A stretch of 64,000 bases of DNA from Edaphobacter sp. 12200R-103 (GTDB lineage: Bacteria; Acidobacteriota; Terriglobia; Terriglobales; Acidobacteriaceae): assembly GCF_010093025.1 (NCBI RefSeq), contig NZ_CP048114.1, positions 3,782,001 to 3,846,000 of the forward strand, given 5' to 3'. The notes beneath the pieces were generated by a model, which was not told the DNA's origin, ran no database searches, and worked only from the letters and a program-made list of their open reading frames with translations. Of this stretch, positions 1-11,857 are shown piece by piece (the first letter of the stretch is position 1; every line of letters begins with the position of its first letter). A program made the translations under genes and the position numbers.

Positions 1-700
1 TACCGTCCACCTGCTCGTAGTAGGTGGTGAAGGGAGGCTGCAGGTCGGCATGGCCGCGCCGGGTATCCTGGGGGACGGTCTGGCCGTTCACCAGAACGAT
101 CTGGTAATCCTGCTGGTCGACCCATACTTTTCCCTGGAAGTAGTGCTTCCCTTTCTCGATGGTCCTCGGGCCCGCCTCAAAGACATAGGTATCCAACTCG
201 TCGACGCGCTGTCGGCCCAGGTACTTGATGTCGTACTGCGGCATCTCCTCGGCGGTCAGCACGAAGGGCAGGCGATGCTCGATCTCGTCGAAGTCGGTCG
301 GCGTCATCTGGACACGCTCAAGCGTGGTCTGGGGGGCAAAGACGACGCGCTCTTCGCGGCGGCCCTGCTTGTCGAAGGTAATGTCCGTGACCTGGTAATA
401 CTCGCCGTCCGGCTTGCCGGTGTCGTCGGAGATGGTCTGGACCTTCACGGACTGGCGGAAAATGTAGTTCTCACGGGCGCGGTTGAACTCGCTCTCCCGC
501 TGTCCGATGCGCTTGATGATCTCGTCCACGGTGATGCCGCTTGGCGGGGAGGGATCGAGCGGGCCAAATCCCTGGTCCTCAGCGGCATAGACGGTGCTGT
601 GCCAATTTGGGACAAAGCTGAAAAAACGTGAAGAGTTTGCCGATAGCGGGAGGAGGCACGCTGCGAAAATGCTGGCGGAGAGCGCTGAGGCAAATTTCAT
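1..700 (-). CDS. Secreted protein of unknown function, C-terminus cut by window edge
   Basis: The frame is open from an ATG at 700 to the left edge, so about 233 residues are visible and the C-terminus lies outside the window. The N-terminus has a short basic and hydrophobic start (MKFASALSASIFAACLLPL) that looks like an export signal. Mature residues about 55-230 read as an alternating polar/hydrophobic beta-rich protein with EIIKRIGQRE, QVTDITFDKQGRREER and KYLGRQRVDELDTY. This pattern resembles the beta-rich outer-membrane lipoprotein-carrier-like proteins common in Acidobacteriota, but no family is assigned. A weak GGAG lies 11 nt before the ATG. It is divergent from the GAF protein at 794. 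The plus-strand frame over 50-631 is its antisense shadow. Confidence 0.75.
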   Translation of the reverse strand, partial: MKFASALSASIFAACLLPLSANSSRFFSFVPNWHSTVYAAEDQGFGPLDPSPPSGITVDEIIKRIGQRESEFNRARENYIFRQSVKVQTISDDTGKPDGEYYQVTDITFDKQGRREERVVFAPQTTLERVQMTPTDFDEIEHRLPFVLTAEEMPQYDIKYLGRQRVDELDTYVFEAGPRTIEKGKHYFQGKVWVDQQDYQIVLVNGQTVPQDTRRGHADLQPPFTTYYEQVDG

Positions 701-793
701 TGAACGAAGTGCTCCATGGAAGAGAACAGGGCCTGAATCCTGAAAACCCGGCCGCTCCATACAGGATAGACGCGGCAGGTGGAGGTTTGGTTG

Positions 794-1528
794 ATGTTGA
801 CAGCATTGGGGGAGACGTGGACATATCCGGCATGTGCAATCGTGTGCTTTGCTTTTGCGATGGCCTTTGGTGCGGTGTGGTGCCGGCTTCAGGCGGAACG
901 GAAGCAAACAGAGCGGGAACGGCGCGGCCGGGAGGAGCTGGAGGCGTATGCTCGGCTTGATCTCCGCGTCAGCTCGCAGGGCGACCTGAAGCATCTTCCC
1001 CGCAGGGTCTGCTCGGTCATCACCGCCAGAAGTCCCTTCAGCCGGGTTGCCATGCTGATGTATATGCCGGACGGTCATCTGGGTATCGCGGCGACGGAGG
1101 GCATGGACGCCGCCACCGCAGAGGCGATCGAAGCACATCTAGAGGATAGACAGCCGTCGCGCGACGCGATCGAATACTGGGATGGGGCGTCGCAGGTACG
1201 ACTGGGGTTGTATAGCTGTGTCATTCCGCTCCAATCCGAACAGCGACCTGGTGGGAGGGCGATTCTGATTCCCATCCGGGCAAGCGATCAGAAGATGGGG
1301 GCACTGCTGGTCTGCGCCGACAGCATCCTTCAGGTGCCGCATCGGCTGGCGGAAGAGGCAGTCGTCGGTCTTGAGGCGCTCGCCACCCGCCTCGGGTATG
1401 CAATGGAGAATATTCCCTCCGCACTACAGCCCCGACCTTCGGTTTTTTTAAACGAGGGCGCGCATAATTTTGAGTCAATCCGTTTCATCGGCTCCCATTA
1501 CGAGAGCCGCCAGGGGCTGGCGATGTAG
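794..1528 (+). CDS. Membrane-anchored GAF-domain protein
   Basis: A 244-residue protein. The ATG at 794 is preferred over the GTG at 779 because GGAGG at 781-785 sits 8 nt before it. Residues about 11-33 form one membrane segment, followed by a charged, coiled-coil-like stretch (RLQAERKQTERERRGREELE) and a cytoplasmic GAF-like sensor fold over about residues 60-215, with hydrophobic strands such as SRVAMLMYMP and MGALLVCAD. No kinase, GGDEF or other output domain follows, so it is a sensor without a visible effector. Ligand unknown. The S9 peptidase starts 26 bp downstream and could be co-transcribed. Confidence 0.65.
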   Translation: MLTALGETWTYPACAIVCFAFAMAFGAVWCRLQAERKQTERERRGREELEAYARLDLRVSSQGDLKHLPRRVCSVITARSPFSRVAMLMYMPDGHLGIAATEGMDAATAEAIEAHLEDRQPSRDAIEYWDGASQVRLGLYSCVIPLQSEQRPGGRAILIPIRASDQKMGALLVCADSILQVPHRLAEEAVVGLEALATRLGYAMENIPSALQPRPSVFLNEGAHNFESIRFIGSHYESRQGLAM

Positions 1529-1554
1529 ACTGACCCCCGGGAGGGCCGGGCCTG

Positions 1555-3873
1555 ATGAGACGATTGGCATGGGTACTGACGCCGTTCATGATGGGAGGCG
1601 CTGTCGCTGCAGCCCAGAGCTCTCAGGGGGGATTGAAAACATCTGTCGCGGATGCGCAGAATGAGCCTTCTGCGACGATCGCCGGAGAACCGGAGAACGA
1701 TGCAGCGGGCCGCCGCCCGATGACCTTTGCCGACCTGCAACGAATGAAGCGGCTCGGCGATCCACAAATCTCCCCCTCAGGCAAGTGGGTCATGTTTTCA
1801 GCGACGGAAGTCGATCTAACGGCCAATACCAAGGTCACTCATCTGTGGGTCGTCCCCATCGACGGCAGAGGCGAACATCAGGTTACCTTCTGGAAGGAAG
1901 GGGAGAGCGAAGGGCGATTCTCTCCTGACGGGAAGCATGTCGCATTTATCTCGATGGACGGTGGCAAGTCCTCACAGATCTATATCGCGGATTGGAACGA
2001 GGTGGAAGGCAAACTTGGTCCTCCGAAGCAGTTGACGCACATTAGTACCGAGGCGGATGGGCCGGTATGGTCGCCGGATTCGCAGCGTCTTCTCTTCGTC
2101 TCTCGCGTCTATCCCGACTGCAGCGATGAAGAGATATGGCGCGATGAGGACAGCTGCAATCGAAGGAGAGATGAGGCCGCAGAGAAGAGCCCGGTCAAGG
2201 CGATGGTCTTTGATCACCTGCTCTACCGGCATTGGGACTCCTACATTGGTCCAAAACGCAGTCACGTTCTTGTGGTCAGCGCCACCGACGGCAACGATAC
2301 ACGCGACCTGACGCCGCGCCGATGGATCGGAGATGCAGAGGCGCCGGTCTTCTCGCTGGGCGGCCCGGTCGGCTACGCCTGGGCCCCCGATTCGCACGAG
2401 ATCGCCTTTGTCACCAATCTCGACGCCGTTCCCGCGGCAAGCACGAACAATGACGTGTTTACGCTTCGCCTGGATGGAGAAGACGAGCGGCCAGTCAAGG
2501 TTTCGACTTCGCCGGGCAGTGACGATGCGCCGGCCTACTCTCCCGATGGCCGCTGGCTGGCCTTCCGTTCACAGTCGCGTGCCGGTTATGAGAGTGACCG
2601 CTTTCGCCTGATGGTCTTTGACCGACAGTTTGGAAAGAGTGCCGCAGTGGCACAGACAGAAAAGCCGGGGCGATCGGCCAGGTCGGAGGCGGCCCCGATC
2701 AAGGAGCTATTGCCTGCTCTTGATGGCTGGGTCGATGAGTTTCGCTGGGCTCCGAATTCAAAGACGATCTACTTTGTGACCGAGGAGATGGGTGAAGCGA
2801 ACGTGCTCTCGGTCAGCGTCGATCTGCCTGAAGCTACTGCGATCGCCAACAAGGCTGAGTACAGCGAACTGCAGGTCTCTCCCGACGGTCGCACGATCAT
2901 CACCTCCATGATGACGGTCCGCAGCCCCACTGCGATCTCAGCCATACCGCTCAACGCCGAGGGACGCGGCGGAGCGCCGGTCGTTCGTCTTACCCATATG
3001 AACGATGCTGTGCTGAAGCAACTTGAGCTGCCTCGGATGGAGAGCTTCATGTTTCCCGGTGCTGGAAATACGACTGTGCAGGGATTTCTGCTGCGCCCCC
3101 CGGGATTCGACGCGACAAAGAAGTATCCGATGAAGTTCCTGATCCACGGTGGACCACAGGGAGCCTGGGGAGATGCATGGAGCTACCGCTGGAATCCTGA
3201 GCTGATGGCGGCAAGCGGATACGTCGTCGTGATGATCAATCCGCGCGGCTCAACCGGATACGGACAGGCGTTTATCGACGGAGTCAACGGTGACTGGGGC
3301 GGCAAGCCCTATGTCGATCTGATGAAGGGTCTCGATTACGCCGAGCAGCACTACAGCTTCATAGATAAGACACGCGAGTGTGCGCTCGGGGGCAGTTATG
3401 GCGCCTATATGGCCAATTGGATTCTGACCCATACGAACCGCTTCGCCTGCATCGTGACCCACGACGGCATGTACAACCCGCAGAGCGCCTATGGAACCAC
3501 CGAAGAGCTGTGGTTCAACGAGTGGGAGTTTCGCGCACCCGGCGACAAAGAGCCCGGCCAGCCCTGGCGCTATGCGGAGAAGCCTGTTTCTGCCGACCCG
3601 TTCCGGAAGTGGTCACCCATGCTCTCGATCCAGAATGCGAAGACGCCGACGCTGGTCATCCACGGCCAGAAGGACTATCGCCTCGATCTCAGCGAGGGTC
3701 TTCAGCTCTTCACCGCGCTGCAGCGCCTGCACGTTCCCTCGCGAATGCTCTACTTTCCCGACGAAGGGCATTGGGTTCTGAAGCCGCAGAACTCGCAGCG
3801 CTGGTATGAAGAGGTGGGCGAGTGGTGCGATCGCTGGACACGATCGAATACCTACTCGAGTACGGTGCAGTGA
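1555..3873 (+). CDS. Exported S9-family prolyl oligopeptidase-type peptidase
   Basis: A 772-residue serine peptidase of family S9 (DPP4/acylaminoacyl-peptidase type). A signal peptide (MRRLAWVLTPFMMGG...AAAQ) directs export. Residues about 55-460 are a beta-propeller with repeated SPDG/SPDS blades (ISPSGKWVMFSA, WSPDSQRLLF). Residues about 490-765 are the alpha/beta-hydrolase domain. The triad is visible: Ser614 in GGSYGAY, Asp707 in GQKDYR and His739 in DEGHW. It probably trims short peptides in the periplasm. Its TGA overlaps the ATG of recX by one base (TGATG), so the two are translationally coupled. Substrate specificity cannot be read from the sequence. Confidence 0.92.
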   Translation: MRRLAWVLTPFMMGGAVAAAQSSQGGLKTSVADAQNEPSATIAGEPENDAAGRRPMTFADLQRMKRLGDPQISPSGKWVMFSATEVDLTANTKVTHLWVVPIDGRGEHQVTFWKEGESEGRFSPDGKHVAFISMDGGKSSQIYIADWNEVEGKLGPPKQLTHISTEADGPVWSPDSQRLLFVSRVYPDCSDEEIWRDEDSCNRRRDEAAEKSPVKAMVFDHLLYRHWDSYIGPKRSHVLVVSATDGNDTRDLTPRRWIGDAEAPVFSLGGPVGYAWAPDSHEIAFVTNLDAVPAASTNNDVFTLRLDGEDERPVKVSTSPGSDDAPAYSPDGRWLAFRSQSRAGYESDRFRLMVFDRQFGKSAAVAQTEKPGRSARSEAAPIKELLPALDGWVDEFRWAPNSKTIYFVTEEMGEANVLSVSVDLPEATAIANKAEYSELQVSPDGRTIITSMMTVRSPTAISAIPLNAEGRGGAPVVRLTHMNDAVLKQLELPRMESFMFPGAGNTTVQGFLLRPPGFDATKKYPMKFLIHGGPQGAWGDAWSYRWNPELMAASGYVVVMINPRGSTGYGQAFIDGVNGDWGGKPYVDLMKGLDYAEQHYSFIDKTRECALGGSYGAYMANWILTHTNRFACIVTHDGMYNPQSAYGTTEELWFNEWEFRAPGDKEPGQPWRYAEKPVSADPFRKWSPMLSIQNAKTPTLVIHGQKDYRLDLSEGLQLFTALQRLHVPSRMLYFPDEGHWVLKPQNSQRWYEEVGEWCDRWTRSNTYSSTVQ

Positions 3874-4421
3874 TGGCCTTCGCGCGACCCAAAAAGAAGC
3901 GTGAGCCACTGGGAGAAGCTGCTCTCTTCGAGTACGCTGTGGGCGCGCTGGCGCGCAGGATGCGGACGGTTCGCGACCTGAAGCGCCTGATGCGTACCCG
4001 CGCGGAAGAAGGCGAGGCTGGCGAGCGAGCGATGGATCGGGTCGTGGCCCGGCTGAAAGAGCTGAACTACCTGAGCGATACTCGTTTCGCCGCCGACTAC
4101 ACGCGGCTGCGTAAGGAAAACGAGAAGTTTGGCCGCAGGCGCGTCCAGCAGGACCTTGTCCAGAAAGGCATCCACAAGGATCTGATCGCCTCCACCCTTG
4201 CCACTGCCTACGATGATGTCGATGAGGTTGCGCTGGCGCGAGAGTACGTCGCGCGGAAACGGATGAAGCGCCCCGAAGGAGAAGACGCGAAGAAGCAGGC
4301 CGCCCGCATCATGGGAAGGCTGATGCGAGCAGGATTTTCCGCGGGAGCCATCTTCAAGGTGCTGCGCGAGTGGGATGTTGAGGTCGAAGAGATCGAAGAG
4401 CCGCAGGCCGAGGAGTCCTGA
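3873..4421 (+). CDS. recX: RecX-family regulator of RecA
   Basis: A 182-residue RecX protein, which binds the RecA filament and modulates recombination. The three-helix RecX repeats are recognisable: LARRMRTVRDLKRLMRTR, VVARLKELNYLSDTRFAADYTRLR and FGRRRVQQDLVQKGI. The sequence LNYLSDTRFA matches the usual L-x-D-x-x-F-A pattern. The ATG at 3873 overlaps the peptidase stop and gives a normal RecX N-terminus. A longer frame from 3822 only adds residues encoded inside the peptidase gene. RecX usually sits beside recA; here it follows an S9 peptidase, and recA is not in the window. Confidence 0.9.
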   Translation: MAFARPKKKREPLGEAALFEYAVGALARRMRTVRDLKRLMRTRAEEGEAGERAMDRVVARLKELNYLSDTRFAADYTRLRKENEKFGRRRVQQDLVQKGIHKDLIASTLATAYDDVDEVALAREYVARKRMKRPEGEDAKKQAARIMGRLMRAGFSAGAIFKVLREWDVEVEEIEEPQAEES

Positions 4422-4447
4422 TCCATCTTCCTGGTTGTACGAACAGC

Positions 4448-4639
4448 TTAGACCGCGCGCAGGATCCTCGCCGGAAGAAAGAAGAGCGCAGCGATCAAGT
4501 CGAAGGCGCTGCCAACCACGATGCCCACTAGGCGGAAGGGCAGCAGCAGAAGCCAGATGAGCGGATAGAGCAGCACGGCCGCGATCGCGATGGGCCAGCA
4601 GGTGACGAGCAGCAGACAGAAGAGGAGCAGTTTCAGCAT
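4448..4639 (-). CDS. Small hydrophobic membrane protein
   Basis: A 63-residue protein, almost entirely hydrophobic, with two or three predicted membrane segments (MLKLLLFCLLLVTCWPIAIA, then LLYPLIWLLLLPFRLVG). A GGAGAG Shine-Dalgarno lies about 11 nt before the ATG, which supports a real gene rather than chance. It is convergent with recX and divergent from the next gene. No family is recognised and no function is proposed. Confidence 0.65.
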   Translation of the reverse strand: MLKLLLFCLLLVTCWPIAIAAVLLYPLIWLLLLPFRLVGIVVGSAFDLIAALFFLPARILRAV

Positions 4640-4710
4640 CGGTTGTTTCTCTCCAGTCTTTGATACGGCCGCTCGTGCAGAAAGTTCCGCTGCGGTGGGA
4701 TGATGGTGGG

Positions 4711-5637
4711 GTGGCGTTGCAGGCGAAAGAGTTAGAGCGGATCGTCGCGGTGGACTGGTCGGGCCGGATCGATGCAGCCGGACAGCGTCGCCACATCTGG
4801 GCCGGGGTCTGGGCTGCAGGCAAAGTCACGCTTGAGGCCGGAAGGACCCGCGAGGAACTGATCGATTGGCTGATCGCCATGTCGCGCGAGACGCCGCGCA
4901 TGGTCGTCAGCCTCGACTGCTGTTTCAGCTTTCCGGCATGGTTTCTGGCCGAACATGGCTGCGAAACAATATTTGACTTCTGGCGCAAGGTGGCAGCAGG
5001 ACAGGGCGAGCGCTGGCTCACGCGTGAATGCGATGCCGTCGCTCGCGATGTACGCTTCTGGGGCGCGCCGCACAAGCGGCCGGAGGAGTTCTGCGGCGAA
5101 AACCTGCACCGTTCCATGCGCCTGACCGATATGGACAACAAGATCACGCCCAGGCTCCTTGAAGGTGATCCCGAACGCGCCGCCAAGGTGAAAGGCATCA
5201 CGCCCAAATCTCCGTTCCAGATCGGCGGTTCCGGCAGTGTGGGAACAGGCAGCCTGCGGGCGATGTCGTCTCTGCTGCGACTCTCGCAGGAGGGTTTTCG
5301 CATCTGGCCGTTTGAATCCGCAAAACTCGCCGGAACGGAGCCGCAGCCGCTTGTGGTCGAGATGTACACCCGGTTGATGACTGGTGCTGTGGCCAAGAGC
5401 AATGAGGAAGCCCGTTCTCTTTACCTTGCCGCAAGGAAAAAGAGAGACGAAATCTATAAGCGCCTGGACCGCGTGGTGCTGGAACGCGCACTGGCATCAG
5501 AAGATGCCTTCGATGCGCTGGTCAGCGTGCTGGAGATGGTCCGGTGGCAGCAGGACTTTATGCGGCTGAAGGCGACGAAGGATAATGTGCTGCGTCTTGA
5601 GGGAATTACCTGGCGGCCGGGAATTCTGAACGGATAA
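4711..5637 (+). CDS. DUF429-like (RNase H-fold) conserved protein
   Basis: About 308 residues. The N-terminal motif IVAVDWSG and later VVSLDCCFSFPAWF resemble the DUF429 family of predicted RNase H-fold nucleases, which begin with a similar acidic beta-strand. The C-terminus has DAFDALVSVLEM, the DA[YF]DA helix typical of that family. The GTG at 4711 places the catalytic-like strand near the N-terminus. A TTG at 4660 would add 17 residues; neither has a strong Shine-Dalgarno. There is no signal peptide, so it is cytoplasmic. It is separated from its neighbours and its function is unknown. Confidence 0.7.
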   Translation: MALQAKELERIVAVDWSGRIDAAGQRRHIWAGVWAAGKVTLEAGRTREELIDWLIAMSRETPRMVVSLDCCFSFPAWFLAEHGCETIFDFWRKVAAGQGERWLTRECDAVARDVRFWGAPHKRPEEFCGENLHRSMRLTDMDNKITPRLLEGDPERAAKVKGITPKSPFQIGGSGSVGTGSLRAMSSLLRLSQEGFRIWPFESAKLAGTEPQPLVVEMYTRLMTGAVAKSNEEARSLYLAARKKRDEIYKRLDRVVLERALASEDAFDALVSVLEMVRWQQDFMRLKATKDNVLRLEGITWRPGILNG

Positions 5638-5703
5638 CCAGTTATAAAGGACTGCGCACACGATGCGGATTTCACCTTCTCTCTTTTGAAAGGAATTACG
5701 TCG

Positions 5704-6507
5704 ATGGAAACTGGTCTTGGTGGGAAGACCGTTGTAATCACAGGAGCAGCCAACGGAATCGGCCGTGCAACCGCACTGGCCTTTGCCAAAGAGGGGGCAC
5801 ACCTCGCGCTGCTCGATCACGATGCGGAGAAACTGGCGGAGACCAGCGCCCTGATACGCGGCTGCGGTGTAAACGCCTATGACGTTCAGGCGGACCTGAG
5901 CACGGGGCAGGGCGTTCAGGCTGGGCTGGATGTCCTGCTGGCGAAGCTTCCGGACGGCGTGGATGTGCTGGTCAACAACGTCGGTCATGGCGATCCCAAG
6001 CCGTTTGAGGAGATCACCGACGAGCAGTGGGAGCGGACCTTTGCGATCAATCTGATGTCGATGGTGCGGGTCACGCGTCATCTGCTTCCTGTTCTTCGTC
6101 AGAAGGAGAAGTCCGCAATCGTCAGCAACGCCTCCGACCTTGGCCGCCAGCCGGAGACCGCGCCCGCCGACTATGCGGCGATGAAGTCGGCGATGCTGGC
6201 CCTTACCAAGAGCCTTGCGCGTGCGGAAGCCCCGAAGATTCGCGTCAACGCCGTTGCTCCCGGTCCCATCTGGAGCACCTTCTGGTCGCGTCCTGGCGGA
6301 TTTGCCGAGGGGTTGTCTTCCATCTACAACATGCCTCCCCGGCAGGCGGTCGATCACGAGATGAAGCTGCGCAAGCTTCCGCTGGAGCGCCTCGGCGAGC
6401 CTGAGGAAGTTGCCAATGTCATCGTCTTTCTCGCCAGCGACCTCGCCTCCTACGTCACCTCATCCGTGTGGGGAGTGGACGGAGGAAGCATTCGCAGCAT
6501 CGTCTGA
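5704..6507 (+). CDS. Short-chain dehydrogenase/reductase (SDR)
   Basis: A 267-residue classical SDR, an NAD(P)-dependent oxidoreductase. The cofactor motif TGAANGIG is at residues 13-20, an NNVG variant of the NNAG motif follows, and the catalytic set is Ser144, Tyr157 and Lys161 (YAAMK). The C-terminus ends with VWGVDGGS, typical of the family. The ATG at 5704 has AGGA 9 nt upstream; the frame extends to a TTG at 5686 that lies across this ribosome binding site. It stands alone between unrelated genes, so the substrate cannot be inferred. Confidence 0.9.
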   Translation: METGLGGKTVVITGAANGIGRATALAFAKEGAHLALLDHDAEKLAETSALIRGCGVNAYDVQADLSTGQGVQAGLDVLLAKLPDGVDVLVNNVGHGDPKPFEEITDEQWERTFAINLMSMVRVTRHLLPVLRQKEKSAIVSNASDLGRQPETAPADYAAMKSAMLALTKSLARAEAPKIRVNAVAPGPIWSTFWSRPGGFAEGLSSIYNMPPRQAVDHEMKLRKLPLERLGEPEEVANVIVFLASDLASYVTSSVWGVDGGSIRSIV

Positions 6508-6542
6508 TCGAACCCACCTGACGGCCACGGCAGAACTCCAAG

Positions 6543-8102
6543 CTATTCCGGCGTGACCGTCAGGTTAAGTTGATGGACATTGGTATAAGTGACCGCGAAG
6601 GAATCGCCGTCCGTGTAGTACGTTGATCCCTTCACGGCGAAGCCCGCGGTGTCGCCCTCTATCGCGACCGTCAACCCGGGAAGACTCCACTTATTTGCGG
6701 TGATGTCTCCTGGCTTCGCGCCCTCGGCCTTGATGCGCAGCGTGACGGTTCCGTCTGTGGCGATCTTCATGTTCGTATGCTCGACGTCTACGTTGATCCT
6801 TGGCGATTGCCAAACATAGAACCATCCAATAGCGCCTGACGGCGTGCGCCACTGTGCCGTGCCTGGATGAAATTGTGTATCCGGCGGAGCATCCCTGGTG
6901 AGCTTCGTGTTCTCGCCTCCAAGAATGACCTTGTCGCCCACCCACGCGGAGGCGCTGCGATCGTCTGTGATCTGGCGGTGAATCATGTGTTCTCCCGCAA
7001 AGCTTTTCAACTTTGCCAGTGCGGCTGCGGGTGGATTTGAGCCCAGTAGAGCTACCTGCGGGGCAAACCAGAGGTCCGCCAGATGATCCGTCTCAGCATC
7101 AGGGACCGGAAAGGGTGCCTTATCGGGCGGTAGCAGCGCGCGGATCCACAGCCCGCCGTAGGCAACGTAGGTCTCCATATCCATGCCGTAAGAGCGATCA
7201 TAGGGCCCAGCCAGGTTGCGCAGCTCCGGATGGTAGAAATCGGCAATGTCATTCCACAGATGCGCTTCGATATTGCTTCCGGCAGCGCGCATCTCCGCGG
7301 TCGAGCCATAGCTTCGCCAGAGTGCAAGTCCGAACAGGTCCACACCGTAGTACGTTGGCGAGTTGTACTCATCGAAAGCGTTGTAGAGGTGATAGAGGCG
7401 TGCGACCTCACGCACCCACGCGGCAGACTTCTGCTTCCACGCGGCGTTTTTATCGTGAGTTGCTGCGAAGTCCCACAGAGCGCCATACATCAGCGCAATG
7501 TTCGAGTAATGGGGTGTCAGCCGGCCCTGCTTCATCTCGCCCGCAATGGCGATGTCGATGGCCTTATACATCTTCAGAGCCAGGTCAGCCGGAATGCGCT
7601 CGGGATATTCGATCAGGATCATCTCGAAGGTCGTGCCGATAAACACGCGCCAGTTGGGATCGTAGTTTGTCCACATCACGGTGTGTTCGCCCGAAGGCGT
7701 CGGTTCCTCCGGCGTGCGGCGGAAGGTTCCATACCACGGCACAGACTTGTCGAGAAACTGCTCCTTTAGGACGGCATTCAATCCTTCCATCGCGCGTTCG
7801 CGATCGCCCGGCCCGTCGCGCATCAGCAGCCCCAAGGCGTAATTGCTGGTCTCGCGAACCATGTAGCGTGCGCGATGTTCGGTATCGGCGTGCCCGCTGA
7901 AGCCTCCAGGCGTGCGAACGAGGTGCGCTTCATTGTCCCAGGCATCATCCATCGACTGCATCGCGATATCGAAGATGCTGCGCGTATTGGGGTTGATCTT
8001 CGCAAGGTTGACGTTGCGTGCAGTGGCACCGCAGGAAGACCGAACAGGAAACAAGGCGAGTGCCGCTACGCAGAGAACGGCTCCGGAGATGCGAAAAAGC
8101 AT
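6543..8102 (-). CDS. Secreted (alpha/alpha)-barrel-like protein, possible polysaccharide-active enzyme
   Basis: A 519-residue exported protein. The signal peptide (MLFRISGAVLCVAALALFPV) fixes the start at 8102. Residues about 30-330 are helical, with aromatic and acidic positions (DAWDNEAHLVR, VMWTNYDPNWRVF, FDEYNSPTYYGVDLFG) typical of (alpha/alpha) toroid glycoside hydrolases and lyases. The last about 150 residues are beta-rich, ending in HQLNLTVTPE. This two-part shape suggests a carbohydrate-active enzyme, but no family is assigned. The frame stays open into antisense alaS up to 9392; that part is spurious. It is divergent from alaS with 258 bp between them. Confidence 0.75.
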   Translation of the reverse strand: MLFRISGAVLCVAALALFPVRSSCGATARNVNLAKINPNTRSIFDIAMQSMDDAWDNEAHLVRTPGGFSGHADTEHRARYMVRETSNYALGLLMRDGPGDRERAMEGLNAVLKEQFLDKSVPWYGTFRRTPEEPTPSGEHTVMWTNYDPNWRVFIGTTFEMILIEYPERIPADLALKMYKAIDIAIAGEMKQGRLTPHYSNIALMYGALWDFAATHDKNAAWKQKSAAWVREVARLYHLYNAFDEYNSPTYYGVDLFGLALWRSYGSTAEMRAAGSNIEAHLWNDIADFYHPELRNLAGPYDRSYGMDMETYVAYGGLWIRALLPPDKAPFPVPDAETDHLADLWFAPQVALLGSNPPAAALAKLKSFAGEHMIHRQITDDRSASAWVGDKVILGGENTKLTRDAPPDTQFHPGTAQWRTPSGAIGWFYVWQSPRINVDVEHTNMKIATDGTVTLRIKAEGAKPGDITANKWSLPGLTVAIEGDTAGFAVKGSTYYTDGDSFAVTYTNVHQLNLTVTPE

Positions 8103-8360
8103 GTCGAGTCTGTGCTCCTGAAAGATAAGTTTTCCGCTGAGTTGCAGCGATGCGGCCAGTCCTGTCGGTGGATGTGATCGAATCGTCCTGAAAGGCGTGT
8201 TCCAGCTCTGGCACCGAGGTCTCCACAGCATGTTATATGCGGAGTTGCCGTACTGAAAATCCATTCCGGCATTCTCGGCCCGGATGAGGAGAGAGCTGGG
8301 CATAGCATCGGGCACAGGCGCAGCCAGCCATTTCGAAATGCACTGATAAACTGAAATTCT

Positions 8361-11042
<2,682 letters not shown>

Positions 11043-11067
11043 GCACCGAGGTCAGAAGAACAGGTAT

Positions 11068-11172
11068 TTCATTCGCTCAGGAATGACAGGTCTTTGATTG
11101 AGATCGGTGTCATCCTGAGCGGAGCCTCTCGCAGTTTTATCGCGAGAAGCGAAGTCGAAGGATCTGCGGTTT
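11068..11172. repeat. Dispersed palindromic intergenic repeat, copy 1
   Basis: Contains GTCATCCTGAGCG followed about 40 bp later by GTCGAAGGATCTGCGG, with an internal hairpin CTCTCGC...GCGAGAAG. A partial opposite-strand end (CGCTCAGGAATGACAG) lies at about 11071-11087. This is one of at least eight related copies in the window, all between genes. Confidence 0.8.
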
Positions 11173-11230
11173 GCCTGGCTTCCCCATAACAATTCAGAAG
11201 ACAGGGGTACTCTGCCGCTAAGATAAAAAG

Positions 11231-11824
11231 ATGCTCTGTGAGTGGACCGTTGAGTGCGGCGCCGATGACCCGGTTCTTGTCGTTCCCTGGAGCGATCCCG
11301 ACGATCCTTCCCGTCACTTCATCGATCTTCGCGAAAACCCCGACGATCTCGACTGGCTTGAGGAGGCATCGCAGCACCCATCGTTGCTGCACGCCCTGCG
11401 CGCGCTCAACGCTACGCGCTCCCCGGTGTTCACGGCGAAGTGCGATGTCTGGAAGATGAGCGAAGAAGAGGTCGAAACGCTTCGTTACGACCTCGATCTG
11501 ATTCCCGAGGATGCCCCCTTCGGCCTCATCAGTTACGTCGACATCCTCTGGCGCGAACGCTCCACCTTCGTCTCCTTCCATCAGCACGAGCAGCTTCTGC
11601 ACCGCATCACACGCCTCGCTGCTCCGCTTCAAAACCCGTATGCCATGCTCGAATGCGTCCTGCGTCCGGCGCTGCTCGATATCACCACCCCGCAGGAGGG
11701 CTTCGCCGTCAGCCTGTACGTCAAGGCGCTCGGTTACGAGGACCAGGCGGCTGAAGAGCGCTGGGGATCGGCCCTCATCGACGTCTCCACGCTGCTGCGT
11801 GGCCGCGCCTTCGCAACCTTATAG
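11231..11824 (+). CDS. Conserved hypothetical protein
   Basis: A 197-residue soluble, acidic protein with no signal peptide. It has no recognised domain. Visible features are VPWSDPDDPSRHFIDLRENP near the N-terminus and SFHQHEQLLHRITR in the middle. Codon use and GC content match the neighbours, and the frame is uninterrupted, which supports coding. The Shine-Dalgarno is weak (AGATAAAAAG). It is convergent with the SDR at 11858, 33 bp apart. Confidence 0.7.
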   Translation: MLCEWTVECGADDPVLVVPWSDPDDPSRHFIDLRENPDDLDWLEEASQHPSLLHALRALNATRSPVFTAKCDVWKMSEEEVETLRYDLDLIPEDAPFGLISYVDILWRERSTFVSFHQHEQLLHRITRLAAPLQNPYAMLECVLRPALLDITTPQEGFAVSLYVKALGYEDQAAEERWGSALIDVSTLLRGRAFATL

Positions 11825-11857
11825 GATCAGTCCCGGGAAGGCGTGCGCCCCTCCATC

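Noticed and set aside
3852..5402. 516-residue minus-strand frame
   Set aside because: Antisense to recX and the DUF429-like gene; composition is low-complexity and no domain is visible.
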